Source of the DNA: Ancylomarina sp. DW003
Lineage (GTDB): Bacteria; Bacteroidota; Bacteroidia; Bacteroidales; Marinifilaceae
Assembly: GCF_029029505.1 (NCBI RefSeq)
Contig: NZ_JAKJSD010000003.1
Location: forward strand, 248,001 to 312,000
Reading direction: 5' to 3'
DNA: 64,000 bases
Part shown: piece by piece, positions 9,703 through 18,601 of the stretch
Position numbering within the stretch: the first letter of the stretch is position 1
Layout: each line of letters opens with the position of its first letter
Notes under the pieces: model-generated
Seen by the model: the letters and a program-made list of their open reading frames with translations, nothing else
Database searches by the model: none
Told to the model about the DNA's origin: nothing
Made by a program: the position numbers and the translations under genes

Positions 9703-11205
9703 CTATGGTTGGTTTGCTAATTCTAAAGCTGTAAGAAATACAAGTTGTGCAACGCGTTCAATATTCTTATAATTCAATTTATCCGGTGTGTCTTCTTCGG
9801 TGTGATAATCATGGTGTAGGCCATTGAAGTACATAATGGCAGGTATCTTCTTCGACACAAAAGAAGCTTGATCTGAAGCTCCGTAAAGTGGATTGTTTGG
9901 GCTATCATATTCGTAATCTAACTCTAGTTTTGGGTATAAGGTGTTTATACTATCACTTAATTCTTTTAACCTGGGTTTTAAATCCGATGTTCCCAATAAA
10001 TAGACATAATCGGATTGTTCATGTTTGGTGTCAACTCGACCTAACATATCCATATTTAAATTGATTTTGATTGATTTTAATGGGATAGGAGAGTTATTGA
10101 CAAAGAAGCGTGAACCGAGTAAACCTTTTTCCTCACCAGTGAAGGCTACAAATAAGATACTTCGTTTGGGAGACATATTTTGCATACCAGCATATTTAAA
10201 AGCTTTGGCAATCTCAATAAGAGCTGAAGTTCCTGAAGCATTATCATTGGCTCCATGAAAAACAAGTCCTCTATGAGATCCTAAGTGATCATAGTGTGCC
10301 GAGATTAGTATATACTCATCTGCTTTTTCAGATCCTTCTATCAGAGCTACAACATTTTCTGTTTCTACGATGTCATTATCCTTAATCAACTTAAATTGAA
10401 GACGTTTTTTAGTAAGTTTAGTTTGATCTTGATTCGTTACTATTTTCTTTAACTGTTTAATTTTTAAACCTGTTATGGCTTTAGCAAGTCGAGTGGAAAT
10501 AGGAATAACCTGTTGTGTTCTTAAATAGGTGAATAAATCTGACTGTCCTACAGGCTTTATTGAGTCAAGTTGATGAAGAGGTTCATTTAAACGAAACCGT
10601 TTATTTCTCATACTTTTGCATGTATGTATATAACGGTTAAATAAGCGATCATTTACAGGATCGCAGAATAGAATTAGACGTGGTTTGGAGTGTTTCCATA
10701 TTCGATGTGCCTGAGAAAAAGCTTTATGAAAATTTGATGTTAAAAATAAAACAGCTTTATCGGTAAAATCAGTTTTCGAATAATTTTTAATAGGTGTATT
10801 GCCAATAAAAATAACTTCCAAATCCATGAAAATTGAATCCTGAGTAGGATTAGCTACAAAATCTTTATAATTACGAAATGTTTTGTTCTTGATTTTCATC
10901 TGCCCATCTGGTAATCTTAGCTTAGACAGATTAAACGTTTGGAAAAAGGATAAACTATCCTGGCTTTTATCAATTGCTTTTAAACCCGACTGTTTAAATT
11001 GTGAATAGATATAGACAGCTGCGTTTTTTTGGCCTTTAGTTCCGGTTTCTCTTCCCTGCATTTTATCTGAGCAAAGAGCTTTAACATTTTTTTTAAGATC
11101 TTTTTCTGAAATTTGACGAGCAAAATCAATATTAGAATAGCTTTGTGCTAAACTAACCAGCGGAAAGATTAGGCTTGCAAATAAAAATATTTTTTGTCTG
11201 ATCAT
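9703..11205 (-). CDS. M28-family zinc aminopeptidase, exported
   Basis: A metallopeptidase with a two-zinc active site. The ligand blocks appear in the family order: SAHYDHLG (His), GANDNASG (bridging Asp), FTGEEKGLLGS (catalytic Glu and ligand Glu), NMDMLGR (Asp) and HHDYHTEEDTPDK (His). A region between the N-terminal motif DKMQGRETG and the peptidase core probably holds an inserted PA-like domain. The frame extends to 11346, but the ATG at 11205 begins a proper signal peptide (MIRQKIFLFASLIFPLVSLAQ, under 21 residues in its hydrophobic part) and avoids overlap with the divergent ASCH gene. The likely role is periplasmic peptide trimming. Confidence 0.88.
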   Translation of the reverse strand: MIRQKIFLFASLIFPLVSLAQSYSNIDFARQISEKDLKKNVKALCSDKMQGRETGTKGQKNAAVYIYSQFKQSGLKAIDKSQDSLSFFQTFNLSKLRLPDGQMKIKNKTFRNYKDFVANPTQDSIFMDLEVIFIGNTPIKNYSKTDFTDKAVLFLTSNFHKAFSQAHRIWKHSKPRLILFCDPVNDRLFNRYIHTCKSMRNKRFRLNEPLHQLDSIKPVGQSDLFTYLRTQQVIPISTRLAKAITGLKIKQLKKIVTNQDQTKLTKKRLQFKLIKDNDIVETENVVALIEGSEKADEYILISAHYDHLGSHRGLVFHGANDNASGTSALIEIAKAFKYAGMQNMSPKRSILFVAFTGEEKGLLGSRFFVNNSPIPLKSIKINLNMDMLGRVDTKHEQSDYVYLLGTSDLKPRLKELSDSINTLYPKLELDYEYDSPNNPLYGASDQASFVSKKIPAIMYFNGLHHDYHTEEDTPDKLNYKNIERVAQLVFLTALELANQP

Positions 11206-11325
11206 ATAAGGTAAATTGTTATCAATATTGAAAAATAGGAAACGTTTACTTAAATGTAGCGATTTTATGTGAAGACAAATCCTTTCAGAATTATAATATA
11301 AACAATTACTAAAAAATAGCCCGGA

Positions 11326-11637
11326 ATGCTTCATATACATTTTCATAAAAGCTTTTATCAGGATATTCGTCTAGGTAAAAAGACACAAACAGCTCGTATT
11401 GAGGAACCTCATTACCCCTTAGGAGAGGCAATCGCAGATTTTTCTGACGGATCAAGTCTGCCAATTGAAATAACTGGAATAAAATTTAAAACAATTAATA
11501 ATATGAGTGCAAATGAAATTCTAAAAGATGGATTTCAATCCAAAATTGAGCTCTGGAATACTTTAATTGGTTTCTATCCTCATTTGAGAGAAGAAGATCC
11601 TTTGATGTTAGTTGAATTTAGATGCATTCTGAATTAA
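11326..11637 (+). CDS. ASCH-domain protein
   Basis: A 103-residue protein whose pattern fits the ASCH (ASC-1 homology) fold: FHKSFYQDIRLGKKTQTAR at the N-terminus (the GKKTxTxR motif lines the ligand or RNA cleft), a proline-glycine turn (YPLGEA), then a helix after NNMSANEIL and the ending DPLMLVEF. ASCH proteins bind RNA or act as small amidohydrolases (the YqfB type), but the sequence does not decide between these. It is divergent from the M28 gene, with 120 bases between start codons. Confidence 0.65.
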   Translation: MLHIHFHKSFYQDIRLGKKTQTARIEEPHYPLGEAIADFSDGSSLPIEITGIKFKTINNMSANEILKDGFQSKIELWNTLIGFYPHLREEDPLMLVEFRCILN

Positions 11638-11651
11638 AATATAGAATATTT

Positions 11652-11864
11652 TCAGACTTGCTTCGTTATTGATATCAAATGCTTGTTTTTAAGGAGGATA
11701 TATGACAGGGTGAGTTTTTTATCATGATTTTTAATCTGTTCGTCCAAATAAAATTGCATTTCATCATCAATTATTAACAAAAAAGGTTTATAATTGTCAT
11801 AGAGAAGTTCAAGAATGTTCTTTTCGATGGTTATTAAAAATCTTGGTTTAAAAAGAAAAGAGAT
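11652..11864 (-). pseudogene. Possible degraded or undersized coding fragment
   Basis: Within the 322-base gap between the ASCH gene and the next small ORF, the minus strand is open for 70 codons and reads like protein: a run of alternating hydrophobic and charged residues such as RFLITIEKNILELLYDNYK and then DDEMQFYLDEQIKNHDKK. It ends at a TGA (11652-11654). There is no ATG, GTG or TTG at its beginning, only an internal Met about halfway, and a stop just upstream. It may be the tail of a decayed gene or chance in AT-rich DNA. Confidence 0.25.
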
Positions 11865-11959
11865 TTAATCTTTAGCAAAAATCTAATGGAAAGCTGTTAG
11901 ATATTGCAAATTTCATTTTTAAACAAATCTAATATTTACAACTTTAAATCGACCTAGTT

Positions 11960-12235
11960 ATGAAAAACGTAGCAGCATATTCTCAAATTATAGAAAAAGA
12001 AATTGAGCAAAATAAAATTGAAGCGCGTAAAATTCTAGAAAAATTCGAAAAAAAATTCAATAAAGGCAGTTTAGTGGTTGCCCATCATTTTAATCATGTA
12101 AGTTCAGAATTAATTAGGTTGGTTAAATCAGAATTAGAACTTGCAGGTTTTAAACCAGAGTTTATAGGAAATAAACCTAATGGACACATTGTATTAAGAG
12201 TTAGTTTGATCCAATCAGCTATGATGTGTAACTAG
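11960..12235 (+). CDS. Small protein of unknown function
   Basis: A 91-residue protein with no family I recognise. The first half is strongly charged and helical (IEKEIEQNKIEARKILEKFEKKF), followed by a mixed domain (SLVVAHHFNHVSSELIRL, then GFKPEFIGNKPNGHIVLRV). It has no signal peptide and no membrane segment. It is a one-gene unit: a perfect hairpin terminator follows 36 bases after the stop. The composition matches the surrounding AT-rich stretch. Confidence 0.6.
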   Translation: MKNVAAYSQIIEKEIEQNKIEARKILEKFEKKFNKGSLVVAHHFNHVSSELIRLVKSELELAGFKPEFIGNKPNGHIVLRVSLIQSAMMCN

Positions 12236-12271
12236 AGTTATTATTTGGGTTAATCTCTTGTAAAACATTAG

Positions 12272-12304
12272 AGAGTTGTTGATATAGTCAACAACTCTTT
12301 TTTT
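12272..12304 (+). terminator. Intrinsic terminator after the small protein
   Basis: A perfect 11-pair stem (12272-12282 with 12288-12298), five-base loop, and a T run directly after. Confidence 0.9.
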
Positions 12305-12434
12305 GTGTCCTGTTTTTTGAATTACTTTGAAGATGATAAAATTACAGATCATAAGAAATCTGTTTGAAACCGGTAGTCTATTTACATATATTTCAGATAT
12401 TATTGTAACTTTAATTTCTATAAAAAATACAATA

Positions 12435-13154
12435 ATGAATAGATACCTAATAATAAGCTTCTTTATTTTGATTAGTATATGTGGACAAAAAACAGAAGTT
12501 ATAGCTCAGAAAATGAATTATAAGCAATTGCGACATCAAATGGTGAAAGAACAAATTGCAGCTCGCGGAATAAAAGAGAAAGCTGTTATTAAAGCTATGC
12601 AAAGAGTTGAAAGACATTTATTTGTTCCTTCTCAATTTCAACATTTAGCTTATTCTGACTCGCCGCTGCCAATTGGTTTCGGACAAACTATTTCTCAGCC
12701 TTATATTGTAGGTATTATGACTCAGCTCTTGGATATAAATTCAAAGAGTAAAGTGCTTGAAATTGGAACAGGTTCAGGTTATCAAGCGGCAATTCTTGGT
12801 GAAATATGCAAAGAAGTTTATAGTATCGAGATTGTTGAAGGACTTGCATTGAAAGCAAAATCAACAATTGAGGCTTTGAGCTACGATAATTTAGAGTTAA
12901 AATGGGGTGACGGTTATATGGGATGGGAGGAGCACGCTCCATTTGATGCCATTATTGTTACATGTTCACCAAGTAAAATTCCTCAGCCATTAATTAATCA
13001 ATTAGGTGAAGGAGGAACATTAGTAATTCCTATTGGAGAAAAAAATGTAAAAAGCTTAGTTCTATTGAAAAAGATTGATGGAGATCTGGTAAGAAAAGAT
13101 GTCATTCCTGTTCGTTTTGTTCCTATGATAGATGAAAAAGGAAGAGAGTATTAA
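12435..13154 (+). CDS. pcm: Protein-L-isoaspartate O-methyltransferase with a signal peptide
   Basis: Methylates isoaspartyl residues of damaged proteins using S-adenosylmethionine. The PIMT core is clear: MVKEQIAARGI at the N-terminus, the substrate region PIGFGQTISQPYIV, SAM motif I VLEIGTGSGYQAAIL from residue 107, and PFDAIIVTCSP. From the ATG at 12435 the protein has 239 residues, about 25 more than usual, and the excess is a Sec-type signal (MNRYLIISFFILISIC, then KTEVIA as a probable cleavage site). The frame continues upstream only through a TTG at 12327. Export would be odd for a SAM-dependent enzyme. It is convergent with the C69 dipeptidase, sharing a terminator. Confidence 0.88.
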   Translation: MNRYLIISFFILISICGQKTEVIAQKMNYKQLRHQMVKEQIAARGIKEKAVIKAMQRVERHLFVPSQFQHLAYSDSPLPIGFGQTISQPYIVGIMTQLLDINSKSKVLEIGTGSGYQAAILGEICKEVYSIEIVEGLALKAKSTIEALSYDNLELKWGDGYMGWEEHAPFDAIIVTCSPSKIPQPLINQLGEGGTLVIPIGEKNVKSLVLLKKIDGDLVRKDVIPVRFVPMIDEKGREY

Positions 13155-13173
13155 TATTTGAATCCAAGAAACG

Positions 13174-13208
13174 AAAAACGCCCGCTCCAAGTTGGAACGG
13201 GCGTTTTT
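13174..13208. terminator. Bidirectional terminator between pcm and the C69 dipeptidase
   Basis: A GC-rich inverted repeat (core ACGCCCG / CGGGCGT, extended by TCC/GGA) is flanked by an A run on the left and a T run on the right, so it can stop both convergent genes. Confidence 0.9.
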
Positions 13209-13225
13209 ATGTTGTGAGGTTTGGA

Positions 13226-14839
13226 TTAGAATCCTAAGCCGAACTTTCCCCAATATTTATTTTCTAATTCTTTCCAACGAAGCATTGTAGCTCCAGTGAA
13301 ATCTTTAGTGTATCTGTTTAAAAGTTCACGAGCTTCTTCTTTTTTCCCATCTTTAATTAGCTGGGCAATTTTCTCTTCAAGAATAGCACCGTCTTCAAAG
13401 CCTTTGTTTTCGAAATGAGCAACATCAGCCATCATTTCTTCGCGAGTATTCTGCCATGCAAGAGTTGCCAATTTATTTGCTTTACGATAAGCCCAAATTG
13501 TAGCATCAGCGCGGTAGCGCTTTTGTCCGCAATAGTTAAATGACTCAGGAAGTTCAGTTGTACCAGCGTAAATTGGAATTCGTGGACTTTGACCAGGATT
13601 GTCGAATGAGAACCAAGCTACACCACCAACTTCATCAGGTAACCAATCTCTCAATTGAGTAACAAATGAATAAGAACACCATGCAACAGCTACCGTACGC
13701 TGATATTCAATTGTACCTTCTTTAAGGAAATTGCTCAAATTACGAGTGTTACCAGTTGGCCATGGGTGAGCATTAGGAGCGATTACAGTATCTGTTGAGA
13801 TAACTTCTTTTTTATCATTTTTCTTTTTCTTGATCACCTTAAGGTTCTGAGTCATGTCATACTTAGTTCCTTCATAAGTTTCTCTATACATTGCCATGAC
13901 ATCTTTCACAGAGATTTTATTGTCAGGTTTTACTGAAAATGGTAGTTCATCAGCTTCAAAATCAAGATTCAAAGAAGGAGCAAAGTGATTTAGAATGAAG
14001 AATTCGCGAATTTTAAATGGTTTATCAACACCACCATATACTTTCCAAAATTTAAATTCTTCTTTGCCATCCCAACGCTTAAGATCTTTAGCAGCTTTAA
14101 ATACATTGTCAGATGCCATAAAATAGTCGGAGTTCTTAAGATCAAGTTTTCCAATACGAGAGATGTTAGCAGAAACACCAACATGACCATCAGGAATACG
14201 TTGAGCAGCCCAAACACCACCAATATTATCAGGACCTTCACCAAGGATTTCTAATTGCCATACTTCTTTCTTGTCAGCAATAGTGATACACTCACCCCAG
14301 TCGCCGTAACCATGCTTCTTGATAAGTTTACCTATTAGTTTAATCGCATCACGTGCTGTTGTACAACGTTGTAAAGCAATTCGTTCTAACTCTTCAATTA
14401 GAAACATGCCATTTTCATTTACGAGCTCTTCTGGGCCAACAAAAGTTGTTTCACCAATAGCAAGCTGTTTTTCGTTAAGACAAGGATAAGCTGTGTTCAA
14501 ATAAGCAAAAGTTGATTCTACCTGATCAATTTCGCCTGCAAGTTTCATTTTTCTTTGATCCCAGGCTGTCTCAGTTTTCAAAGTCCCTTTATAAACTTTG
14601 TGAGTTGCTTTTTTATCAAATTTTTGTGCTTTTTCAAAAGTTAACCAAGTACGGTAACGGCCATCACAAGTGTGACTCGTAATTACTGATCCATCAGTAG
14701 TTGCTTTTTTGCCAACCATTATACTGGTACAACTTTCACCAAAAAATGGATCGTTCTTCTGTTCTAAAACGCCTTGAGCAAATGTAAATTGCACAGCAAG
14801 TCCAAGGCTCAATAGGGCTAGTAAAAATGTTTTTTTCAT
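13226..14839 (-). CDS. pepD: Secreted C69-family dipeptidase
   Basis: An N-terminal-nucleophile hydrolase of family C69 (PepD/U34). A signal peptide (MKKTFLLALLSLGLAVQFTFA) precedes a short propeptide; the expected autocatalytic nucleophile is Cys37 in ESCTSIMVGKKATTDGSV, the hallmark of the family. The body shows the usual ENGMFLIEELERIALQR and GYGDWGECITIADKKEVW blocks. At 537 residues it has the length usual for Bacteroidota members. It probably degrades dipeptides in the periplasm. No exact promoter element was found upstream. Confidence 0.9.
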   Translation of the reverse strand: MKKTFLLALLSLGLAVQFTFAQGVLEQKNDPFFGESCTSIMVGKKATTDGSVITSHTCDGRYRTWLTFEKAQKFDKKATHKVYKGTLKTETAWDQRKMKLAGEIDQVESTFAYLNTAYPCLNEKQLAIGETTFVGPEELVNENGMFLIEELERIALQRCTTARDAIKLIGKLIKKHGYGDWGECITIADKKEVWQLEILGEGPDNIGGVWAAQRIPDGHVGVSANISRIGKLDLKNSDYFMASDNVFKAAKDLKRWDGKEEFKFWKVYGGVDKPFKIREFFILNHFAPSLNLDFEADELPFSVKPDNKISVKDVMAMYRETYEGTKYDMTQNLKVIKKKKNDKKEVISTDTVIAPNAHPWPTGNTRNLSNFLKEGTIEYQRTVAVAWCSYSFVTQLRDWLPDEVGGVAWFSFDNPGQSPRIPIYAGTTELPESFNYCGQKRYRADATIWAYRKANKLATLAWQNTREEMMADVAHFENKGFEDGAILEEKIAQLIKDGKKEEARELLNRYTKDFTGATMLRWKELENKYWGKFGLGF

Positions 14840-15175
14840 GTGTTGTTAAAAGGTTTGTTATTAGTTGATAAAGCTAAGAATAGCTTCGATTGTCCATTAT
14901 TGAATTTGGAAGCCCAATATAGTATATTCCTCTTGTATTTTAGGCTTATATATGATGTTTATAGACAGATTTTAATAAACCATTCTTCAATTGTATCTTC
15001 TAACCTTGATTTAATGGCTATTATCTAGCCAAAAAAATAGTTTATATGAATATCTTAAATGTTAAATAATATTTAAGCCAGACAATAGACTTTTAAATGC
15101 TTGAAATAAGACTTAACTTGAAGCATTAAAATTTTAAAGAGTCACTCAGTAAAAAAATAATACAAATAACAGATT
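14840..15175. other. Divergent intergenic region, no gene seen
   Basis: 336 bases between the divergent dipeptidase and yqhD genes. It contains short imperfect hairpins (for example arms AATGCTT / AAGCATT near 15097 and 15123) but no convincing ORF or RNA gene. A 62-codon plus-strand frame at its start has no coding features I trust. Confidence 0.5.
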
Positions 15176-16336
15176 ATGAATAATTTTGATTTTTATAACC
15201 CCGTAAATATTCTTTTCGGAAAAGGAAAAATTGCAGAATTAAAGAAGCACATACCTGCCAATGCTAATGTTTTGATCACTTTTGGAGGTGGTTCTATAAA
15301 GAAAAATGGTGTATACGATCAGGTAATTTCTGCACTTGATGGGTTTAATGTTCAGGAATTTGGAGGCATTGAGCCAAACCCTCATTTTGAGACTCTAATG
15401 AAAGCTGTTGAGATTGTTAAAACTGAGAAGGTTGATTTCTTATTGGCAGTTGGTGGTGGTTCGGTTCTTGATGGAACCAAATTTATTGCAGCAGCTTCTT
15501 GTTATAAAGGCGCAGATGCATGGGATATTCTAGCAAAACGTGCTCGTGTAGAGTCAGCAATTGATTTAGGAGCTGTGTTAACATTGGCGGCAACAGGTTC
15601 CGAAATGAATAGCGGAGGTGTGGTTACAAAAGCTGCTACTAAAGAAAAGCTAGCTTTTGGTTCTCCATTATTGTTCCCTAAGTTCTCGGTTTTAGATCCT
15701 GAGGCAACATATTCACTACCTAAAAGACAAATAGCTAATGGTGTTGCTGATGCTTTTGTTCATGTGATGGAGCAGTATTTAACTTATCCGGTTAATTCAC
15801 CTGTTCAGGATCGTTTTTCAGAAAGTTTATTAATTACTTTAATTGAAGAAGGTACAAAAGCATATGATTCTGAAACACCAATTTACGATGAATATGCTAA
15901 CATGATGTGGGCTGCTACCATGGCTTTAAACGGCTTGATTGGTGCCGGAGTTCAAAGCGACTGGGCAACACATATGATTGGGCATGAGTTGACAGCTTTT
16001 CATGGTATTGACCATGCTGTAACCTTGGCTATTGTGCTTCCGGGATTAATGACTCACCTTAAGGATAAACGTAGCGTAAAACTACTACAATATGCCGAAC
16101 GTGTCTGGAATATTACCGAAGGTAGTGAAGAAGAAAGAAAAGCTATGGCTATTGTTAAAACTGAAGATTTCTTCAATCGTTTGGGAATTAAAACTCGTTT
16201 AAGTGAGCACAATGTTGGTCAGGAAACAATTGATACAATCATCAAGAGATTTACAGATAAGCAACTTCCTACAATTGGTATGATACCTGATGTGAAGATA
16301 GAAGATGCTGAAAAGATTCTTGTAGATAGATTATAA
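15176..16336 (+). CDS. yqhD: NADPH-dependent aldehyde reductase, iron-type alcohol dehydrogenase
   Basis: Reduces short and toxic aldehydes with NADPH. The sequence follows E. coli YqhD closely along its whole length: the start MNNFDFYNPVNILFGKGKI, the nucleotide-binding GGGSIKKNGV and FLLAVGGGSVLDGTKF, and the metal ligands Asp192 and His196 (NGVADAFVH) with His266 and His280 (THMIGHELTAFHGIDHA). 386 residues against 387 in E. coli. It is cytosolic and transcribed alone, with a strong terminator downstream. Confidence 0.94.
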   Translation: MNNFDFYNPVNILFGKGKIAELKKHIPANANVLITFGGGSIKKNGVYDQVISALDGFNVQEFGGIEPNPHFETLMKAVEIVKTEKVDFLLAVGGGSVLDGTKFIAAASCYKGADAWDILAKRARVESAIDLGAVLTLAATGSEMNSGGVVTKAATKEKLAFGSPLLFPKFSVLDPEATYSLPKRQIANGVADAFVHVMEQYLTYPVNSPVQDRFSESLLITLIEEGTKAYDSETPIYDEYANMMWAATMALNGLIGAGVQSDWATHMIGHELTAFHGIDHAVTLAIVLPGLMTHLKDKRSVKLLQYAERVWNITEGSEEERKAMAIVKTEDFFNRLGIKTRLSEHNVGQETIDTIIKRFTDKQLPTIGMIPDVKIEDAEKILVDRL

Positions 16337-16343
16337 AATGATA

Positions 16344-16379
16344 AAGAGCTTGCATTTAATAATGTAAGCTCTTATTTTT
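16344..16379 (+). terminator. Intrinsic terminator after yqhD
   Basis: A 13-pair stem (16344-16356 with 16361-16373, one G-U pair) with a TAAT loop and a T-rich tail. Confidence 0.85.
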
Positions 16380-16409
16380 AGCTAACCATTCTAACTAACA
16401 CAATATCAA

Positions 16410-16835
16410 ATGAAACAGTTGCGCTATTTATTCATCAATCTTTTAATTATACTAGCACCTATCTATGGAAATTGGGATTTGATTAGTAAAGGTGAGCGTT
16501 GTGAAGGAACCGTCTTTGAAATTAAAGAAATTAAGCAACAGCTTTTTTATGAGACATATCCTCAAATTATCTATAAAGTCGATAATAAAAACTACAAAAT
16601 TCAAGGTCCTGAAAATGCAGATTATCCAATAGGGAGCAAACTTGAATTGATTTATCCAAAAGATAAGCCTTCAGAAGCGATTATATATTCTGTTTCTGGT
16701 TTCCTTAGTCAATGGTATACAATTATGGCTTTAGTTCTTCTTATTATGTGGAATGCGTTTTATTTGAGTTTCCTTAAAGGTAAACCGAAGTACGATAAAT
16801 CATACATGTCTAAAAGCAATCAATTAACTAAATAA
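16410..16835 (+). CDS. DUF3592-like small membrane protein
   Basis: 141 residues with two membrane segments (LRYLFINLLIILAPIY near the N-terminus and TIMALVLLIMWNAFYLSFL near residue 105) around a beta domain. The domain has the DUF3592 pattern: a G-x-V strand (CEGTVFEI), then PQIIYKVDNKNYKI, then PIGSKLELIYPKDKPSEAII. The function of the family is unknown. It is convergent with the next small membrane protein gene, eight bases apart. Confidence 0.65.
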   Translation: MKQLRYLFINLLIILAPIYGNWDLISKGERCEGTVFEIKEIKQQLFYETYPQIIYKVDNKNYKIQGPENADYPIGSKLELIYPKDKPSEAIIYSVSGFLSQWYTIMALVLLIMWNAFYLSFLKGKPKYDKSYMSKSNQLTK

Positions 16836-16843
16836 TATAGAAG

Positions 16844-17113
16844 TTAGATTGATTGTACTTTTCGAACTTTCAGTATGCGAAATATAAATTTCTCAGCCCA
16901 AGTGGGTAGGTATGATGCTATTTTTATAATGATTTGTTTACCTAGAAAATATAAGGCAGAATAGAAAAAGGCTTTATTGATTAGATATGTTCCTGCAATA
17001 ATCAATAGTTTGTTCTCGGTGGGTAAGTTTAAAAAAGGGAATGTGAGGTAAAGTAAGAAAGTAATACCTGCTAAAAACATTAAAATGTAACCAATCAATT
17101 TCTTCGAATCCAT
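16844..17113 (-). CDS. Small two-helix membrane protein, transporter-suffix-like
   Basis: 89 residues: a first hydrophobic segment (GYILMFLAGITFLLYLTF), a short turn with proline (PFLNLPTENK), a second longer segment (LLIIAGTYLINKAFFYSALYF) and a basic tail. The arrangement, including LGKQIIIKIASYL after helix two, resembles the short proteins annotated as transporter suffix domain proteins; this is from memory and uncertain. No terminator is obvious on its side. Confidence 0.55.
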   Translation of the reverse strand: MDSKKLIGYILMFLAGITFLLYLTFPFLNLPTENKLLIIAGTYLINKAFFYSALYFLGKQIIIKIASYLPTWAEKFIFRILKVRKVQSI

Positions 17114-17241
17114 ACGTCGCTCTTGGTAATATTGTTTTAAAATCTAACTAAAAGGATGAGCTAATTTTTACAATATGGTAAGCAATGTAGTGTTTTTTAG
17201 AAAAATATGGCAATCTGAAATGTTAAAAGATATAAAGGTCT

Positions 17242-17279
17242 TAAAAAGAAAGGCATTGAAATCTGAATTTCAATGCCTT
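17242..17279 (-). terminator. Intrinsic terminator of the L-serine dehydratase gene
   Basis: A perfect 13-pair stem (17250-17262 with 17267-17279), CTGA loop on the plus strand, and an A run at 17242-17249 that reads as U-rich on the minus strand. Confidence 0.9.
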
Positions 17280-17296
17280 CTTTTTTTACAAAATGT

Positions 17297-18508
17297 TTAG
17301 GCTTTCTTTATCACAGGACGAACAATTCTTGCAAGTCCACCGAGGCTAGTTTCACGATATTTCGATTGTAAATCTTTCCCTGTTTGCATCATCGTTTCAA
17401 CAACCTGATCGAAGGAAACCTTATGTGAGCCATCAGAGAAAAGGGAATAAACAGCACATTCTCTAGCTTTTTGAGAAATAAAAGCATTACGCTCTATACA
17501 AGGAATCTGTACATAGCCTTCAACTGGGTCACAAGTTAGTCCCAAATTGTGTTCAAAACCCATTTCGGCTGCATACTCAACTTGTTTTGGTGTACCACCC
17601 ATAATTTGAGCAGCAGCACCAGCAGCCATTGCGCAAGCTGTTCCTAACTCACCTTGGCATCCCACTTCAGCTCCAGAAATTGAACCATTAGTTTTTACAA
17701 TATTTCCAATTAGACCAGCTGTTGCAAGACCACGAATAATACGCTTATCGCTAAATTTTTGATCCTCTTTTAGAAAGTAAAGAACAGCTGGGACAACTCC
17801 GGAAGCTCCGCAAGTAGGAGCTGTTACAACCTTACCGTGAGCCGCATTTTCTTCAGAAACAGCTAAGGCTGCGGCAAACAAGAGGCCAATATTACCAGTT
17901 GATCCTGTTGTTGTTTTCGAACGGATATAATAAGAGCTGGCTTTACGGGCAATTCGTAGGGTCCCAGGTAGAACTCCTTCTTCTTCAATTCCGCGCTTAA
18001 TGCTTTTTTTCATGACCTTCCAAACATCTTCAAGGAAAGTCCAAATTTCTTTGCCCTCACAATACTCTACGTATTCCCAAAATGAACGACCTTCTTTCAA
18101 ACACCAATCTAAGATATCGTTCATGTTCGTCAGTTCATATACTTGGGTGGCATCGTTTAGCAAACCTGTATCATCACGTAAATCGCCACCACCAACAGAA
18201 TAAACCTCCCATGAATCAATGACTTTATCACCATCCATAGCCTCGAATAATAAGCCATTGGGGTGTACAGGCAACTCAATTTCTGGTTTCCAAATGATTT
18301 CAACTTCACGTGGATTAATTACCGTTTCGATAACCTTATCAGTGCCATGACCAACTCCTGTGGCTGCAAGACTACCATACAGAGTTACGCGGAACTTCTT
18401 AATTTCAGAATGTTTCTTACTAAACATCTTAGCTGCACGCCCAGGTGCTATAGTATGGCTACTTGATGGTCCGTAACCTATTTTGTATAGTTCTTTTAAT
18501 GATTGCAT
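17297..18508 (-). CDS. sdaA: L-serine ammonia-lyase, iron-sulfur type
   Basis: Converts L-serine to pyruvate and ammonia using a 4Fe-4S cluster, in the cytosol. The beta domain comes first (IGYGPSSSHTIAPGRAA), then the alpha domain with TCGASGVVPAVLYF, AEVGCQGELGTACAMAAGAA and FEHNLGLTCDPVEGYVQIPC; the cysteines in these blocks supply the cluster. It is a fused single-chain enzyme of 403 residues. The frame opens at a TTG at 18538, but that codon lies inside the promoter element, and the ATG at 18508 (MQSLKELYKIGYG) matches the family start. Confidence 0.93.
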   Translation of the reverse strand: MQSLKELYKIGYGPSSSHTIAPGRAAKMFSKKHSEIKKFRVTLYGSLAATGVGHGTDKVIETVINPREVEIIWKPEIELPVHPNGLLFEAMDGDKVIDSWEVYSVGGGDLRDDTGLLNDATQVYELTNMNDILDWCLKEGRSFWEYVEYCEGKEIWTFLEDVWKVMKKSIKRGIEEEGVLPGTLRIARKASSYYIRSKTTTGSTGNIGLLFAAALAVSEENAAHGKVVTAPTCGASGVVPAVLYFLKEDQKFSDKRIIRGLATAGLIGNIVKTNGSISGAEVGCQGELGTACAMAAGAAAQIMGGTPKQVEYAAEMGFEHNLGLTCDPVEGYVQIPCIERNAFISQKARECAVYSLFSDGSHKVSFDQVVETMMQTGKDLQSKYRETSLGGLARIVRPVIKKA

Positions 18509-18535
18509 GGTGATTTGAAGTTTTGTTGTTAGCGG

Positions 18536-18543
18536 CAAATGTA
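18536..18543 (-). promoter_or_regulatory. Bacteroidota -7 element for sdaA
   Basis: On the minus strand it reads TACATTTG, an exact TAnnTTTG. A start site near 18529 would leave about 20 bases of leader before the ATG at 18508. This shows that sdaA does not depend on the upstream RNA-like unit for transcription. Confidence 0.6.
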
Positions 18544-18601
18544 AGGAATTCTCTTAAACTTTAACTCTAAATGTCGTTTGTTTTGTAGGTGAAATGTTAA
18601 G

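Noticed and set aside
9703-11346. Longer start for the M28 peptidase at 11346
   Set aside because: The extension lacks a signal peptide, overlaps the divergent ASCH gene, and the ATG at 11205 begins a proper signal peptide.
14840-15028. A 62-codon plus-strand ORF in the pepD-yqhD gap
   Set aside because: It begins directly at the divergent gene's start, has no domain or signal, and its composition is that of the AT-rich spacer.
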